Shown here piece by piece: positions 62,842 to 64,000 of a stretch of DNA of 64,000 nucleotides. The translations under genes and the position numbers were made by a program. Source of the DNA: Paenibacillus sanguinis 2301083 = DSM 16941 (GTDB lineage: Bacteria > Bacillota > Bacilli > Paenibacillales > Paenibacillaceae); assembly GCF_000374825.1 (NCBI RefSeq), contig NZ_KB895380.1:62001-126000 (forward strand), given 5' to 3'. The notes under the pieces are model-generated. The model made no database searches, was not told the origin of the DNA, and was given only the letters and a program-made list of their open reading frames with translations. Within the stretch, counting starts at the first letter, position 1; each line of letters begins with the position of its first letter.

Positions 62842-64000
62842 TCAGGGGTTTGTACAATTACGCCTCCTGAGGTTGTCTTGCTTCCTTCGGTACCCCGAAG
62901 AACCAGGTGAACAGGAAGCCAAAAAAGTAAGCAGACCCATTAAATAAATCCACCATTTGCCGTCCGCAATGAGCAAGAGCATTTCAATACCCGTAGCCCC
63001 GATGGCAATTGCTCCGACATTTCCAAAATAACCAATAACCCCTCCGCCAAATGCAGCACCTATACAAGCTGTTACGAAAGGTTTGCCCAGTGGCAGGGTG
63101 ACCCCGTAAATGAGTGGCTCTCCAATCCCCAACACACCTACAGGCAATGCGCCCTTGATAATGTTGGTGAGCGGCTTGTTCTTATAACAACGTATCCACA
63201 AGGCAAGGGCAGCGCCGACTTGTCCCGCTCCGGCCATGGCCAGAATCGGCAACAGAATGGTTACACCGGTCTGATTGATCAGTTCAATGTGAATAGGGGT
63301 CATAATATGATGTAGTCCCAACATGACCATCACGAGCCAGATGCCTCCCAGAATGAACCCGGACAAGGCTCCCCCGACAGACAAAATCCAGTTGACCGCA
63401 TAAAGCAGATTGCTTGCTACGAATCCAGCAAAAGGCATGATGAGAAAAATCGTTAACAGACCGGTAATCACAACGCTAAAGAAGGAAGTTACGATCAAGT
63501 CGATGGAATTGGGCACGATCTTGTGCATTTTTTTCTCTATGACCGATAGAATCCACACTGCGAGAACGACACCAATAATTCCGCCTTGACCGGCAATCAG
63601 CGGATCACCTGTAAACAAGTTGATGATCGGAAAATCCGGCTTCATCCCGGTTAGCAGCGTAGCCCCACCAATGACACCGCCCAACGATGGAGTCGCCCCG
63701 AATTCTCTGGCTGAGTTAATCCCTACGAAGATAGCCATGTAAGAGAAAATCCCGTTCTTCATTACGCTCAAAATAAGGCTAAATTGCTGCCAGCCCTCCC
63801 CTGACAAATGTCCCGACGTGATGAAGTTGCCGATAACGGAAGTGATCCCTGCCAACAAGCCCGCCGCTACGAAAGCCGGAGCTAACGGAATGAAAATATG
63901 AGCAATCGATTTCAAAAAATTCTTGATTGGCGTGTTGTTCCGTTGCTTGTACTTCTCCTTGTTCTCTGCCGCGATGCGGGCAGCTTCTGCCTTATTGTTC
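62842..64000 (-). CDS. PTS EIIC (MurP type), N-terminus off right edge, C-terminal frameshift
   Basis: The frame enters from beyond 64000 (ENKEKYKQRNNTPIKNFLKS is the linker after an EIIB domain) and encodes an EIIC with about ten helices: IPLAPAFVAAGLLAGI, GLHHIMTPIHIELI, GVLGIGEPLIYGVTLPLGKPF (the sugar-binding GEPLIYG loop). Such a PTS imports and phosphorylates MurNAc or MurNAc-GlcNAc. Near 62930-62938 the frame shifts: the next frame reads YFFGFLFTWFFGVPKEARQP to a stop at 62858, as expected of this family, while the present frame ends at 62842 with a basic tail. One base is missing, in the genome or by sequencing error. Confidence 0.85.
   Translation of the reverse strand, partial: NNKAEAARIAAENKEKYKQRNNTPIKNFLKSIAHIFIPLAPAFVAAGLLAGITSVIGNFITSGHLSGEGWQQFSLILSVMKNGIFSYMAIFVGINSAREFGATPSLGGVIGGATLLTGMKPDFPIINLFTGDPLIAGQGGIIGVVLAVWILSVIEKKMHKIVPNSIDLIVTSFFSVVITGLLTIFLIMPFAGFVASNLLYAVNWILSVGGALSGFILGGIWLVMVMLGLHHIMTPIHIELINQTGVTILLPILAMAGAGQVGAALALWIRCYKNKPLTNIIKGALPVGVLGIGEPLIYGVTLPLGKPFVTACIGAAFGGGVIGYFGNVGAIAIGATGIEMLLLIADGKWWIYLMGLLTFLASCSPGSSGYRRKQDNLRRRNCTNP

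Overview
The window looks like chromosome of a spore-forming, Gram-positive Paenibacillus-type bacterium. Evidence: roughly half G+C; strong AGGAGG-like ribosome sites with many GTG and TTG starts; three YesM/YesN-type sensor kinase and AraC-type regulator pairs; a spore-coat type transglutaminase (Tgl); a Spo0E-like phosphatase; Bacillus-type Fur, CtsR, XylR and cre sites; and a c-di-AMP riboswitch before kimA. I saw no rRNA, tRNA, CRISPR array or prophage.

Layout. (1) 1-14382, minus strand: a mannoside locus, probably for N-glycans or alpha-mannan. A kinase/regulator pair comes first, followed by a CUT1 sugar importer without its own ATPase, then GH3, GH38, GH125 and GH130 enzymes; the GH130 gene runs off the left edge. 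Two mobile-looking palindromic repeats lie between GH125 and GH38. (2) 14510-18978: xylose genes xylA and xylB with divergent xylR and a classic xyl operator. (3) 18985-24637: a formate/nitrite channel, a perfect Fur box before a 52-residue protein, an orphan gltD, a small secreted protein and an LtaS-type sulfatase. (4) 24884-34257: GH2 beta-mannosidase divergent from a second CUT1 importer, with its own kinase and regulator in a chain of 4-base overlaps; a perfect cre lies in the shared intergenic region. (5) 34453-44024: an anchored sugar-binding protein, kinase and regulator (three-component sensor of the XylFII-LytS-YesN kind) and a ChvE-MmsA-MmsB sugar importer. Sensor and importer are separated by a stalk-domain protein gene and a decayed IS4-type transposase. 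(6) 44281-46158: a Spo0E-like gene, then an AimR/AloR-like HTH-TPR receptor whose 3' end overlaps a 34-codon peptide gene, a likely quorum-sensing pair. (7) 46373-50325: CtsR-controlled hsp20, an exported flavoprotein, and a scar of an ISL3 transposase tail joined to an ABC ATPase fragment, followed by short repeats. (8) 50326-60860: housekeeping and stress genes (DsbA-like, YjbR-like, tgl, kimA, threonine aldolase, Ca2+ ATPase, udk, DUF378, an Sm-like protein). (9) 60863-64000: an RpiR-type regulator, MupG and a PTS EIIC, the usual set for recycling MurNAc-containing cell-wall sugars.

How it fits together. Most of the window is sugar scavenging: import of mannose-rich oligosaccharides and their trimming in the cytoplasm, xylose use and sensing, and cell-wall sugar recycling, with cre sites suggesting CcpA control. 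The remainder is stress, sporulation and signalling. The most unusual items are the peptide/receptor pair, the Fur-controlled 52-residue protein, the Sm-like protein with a Gly/Tyr-rich tail, and the family of nested palindromic repeats.
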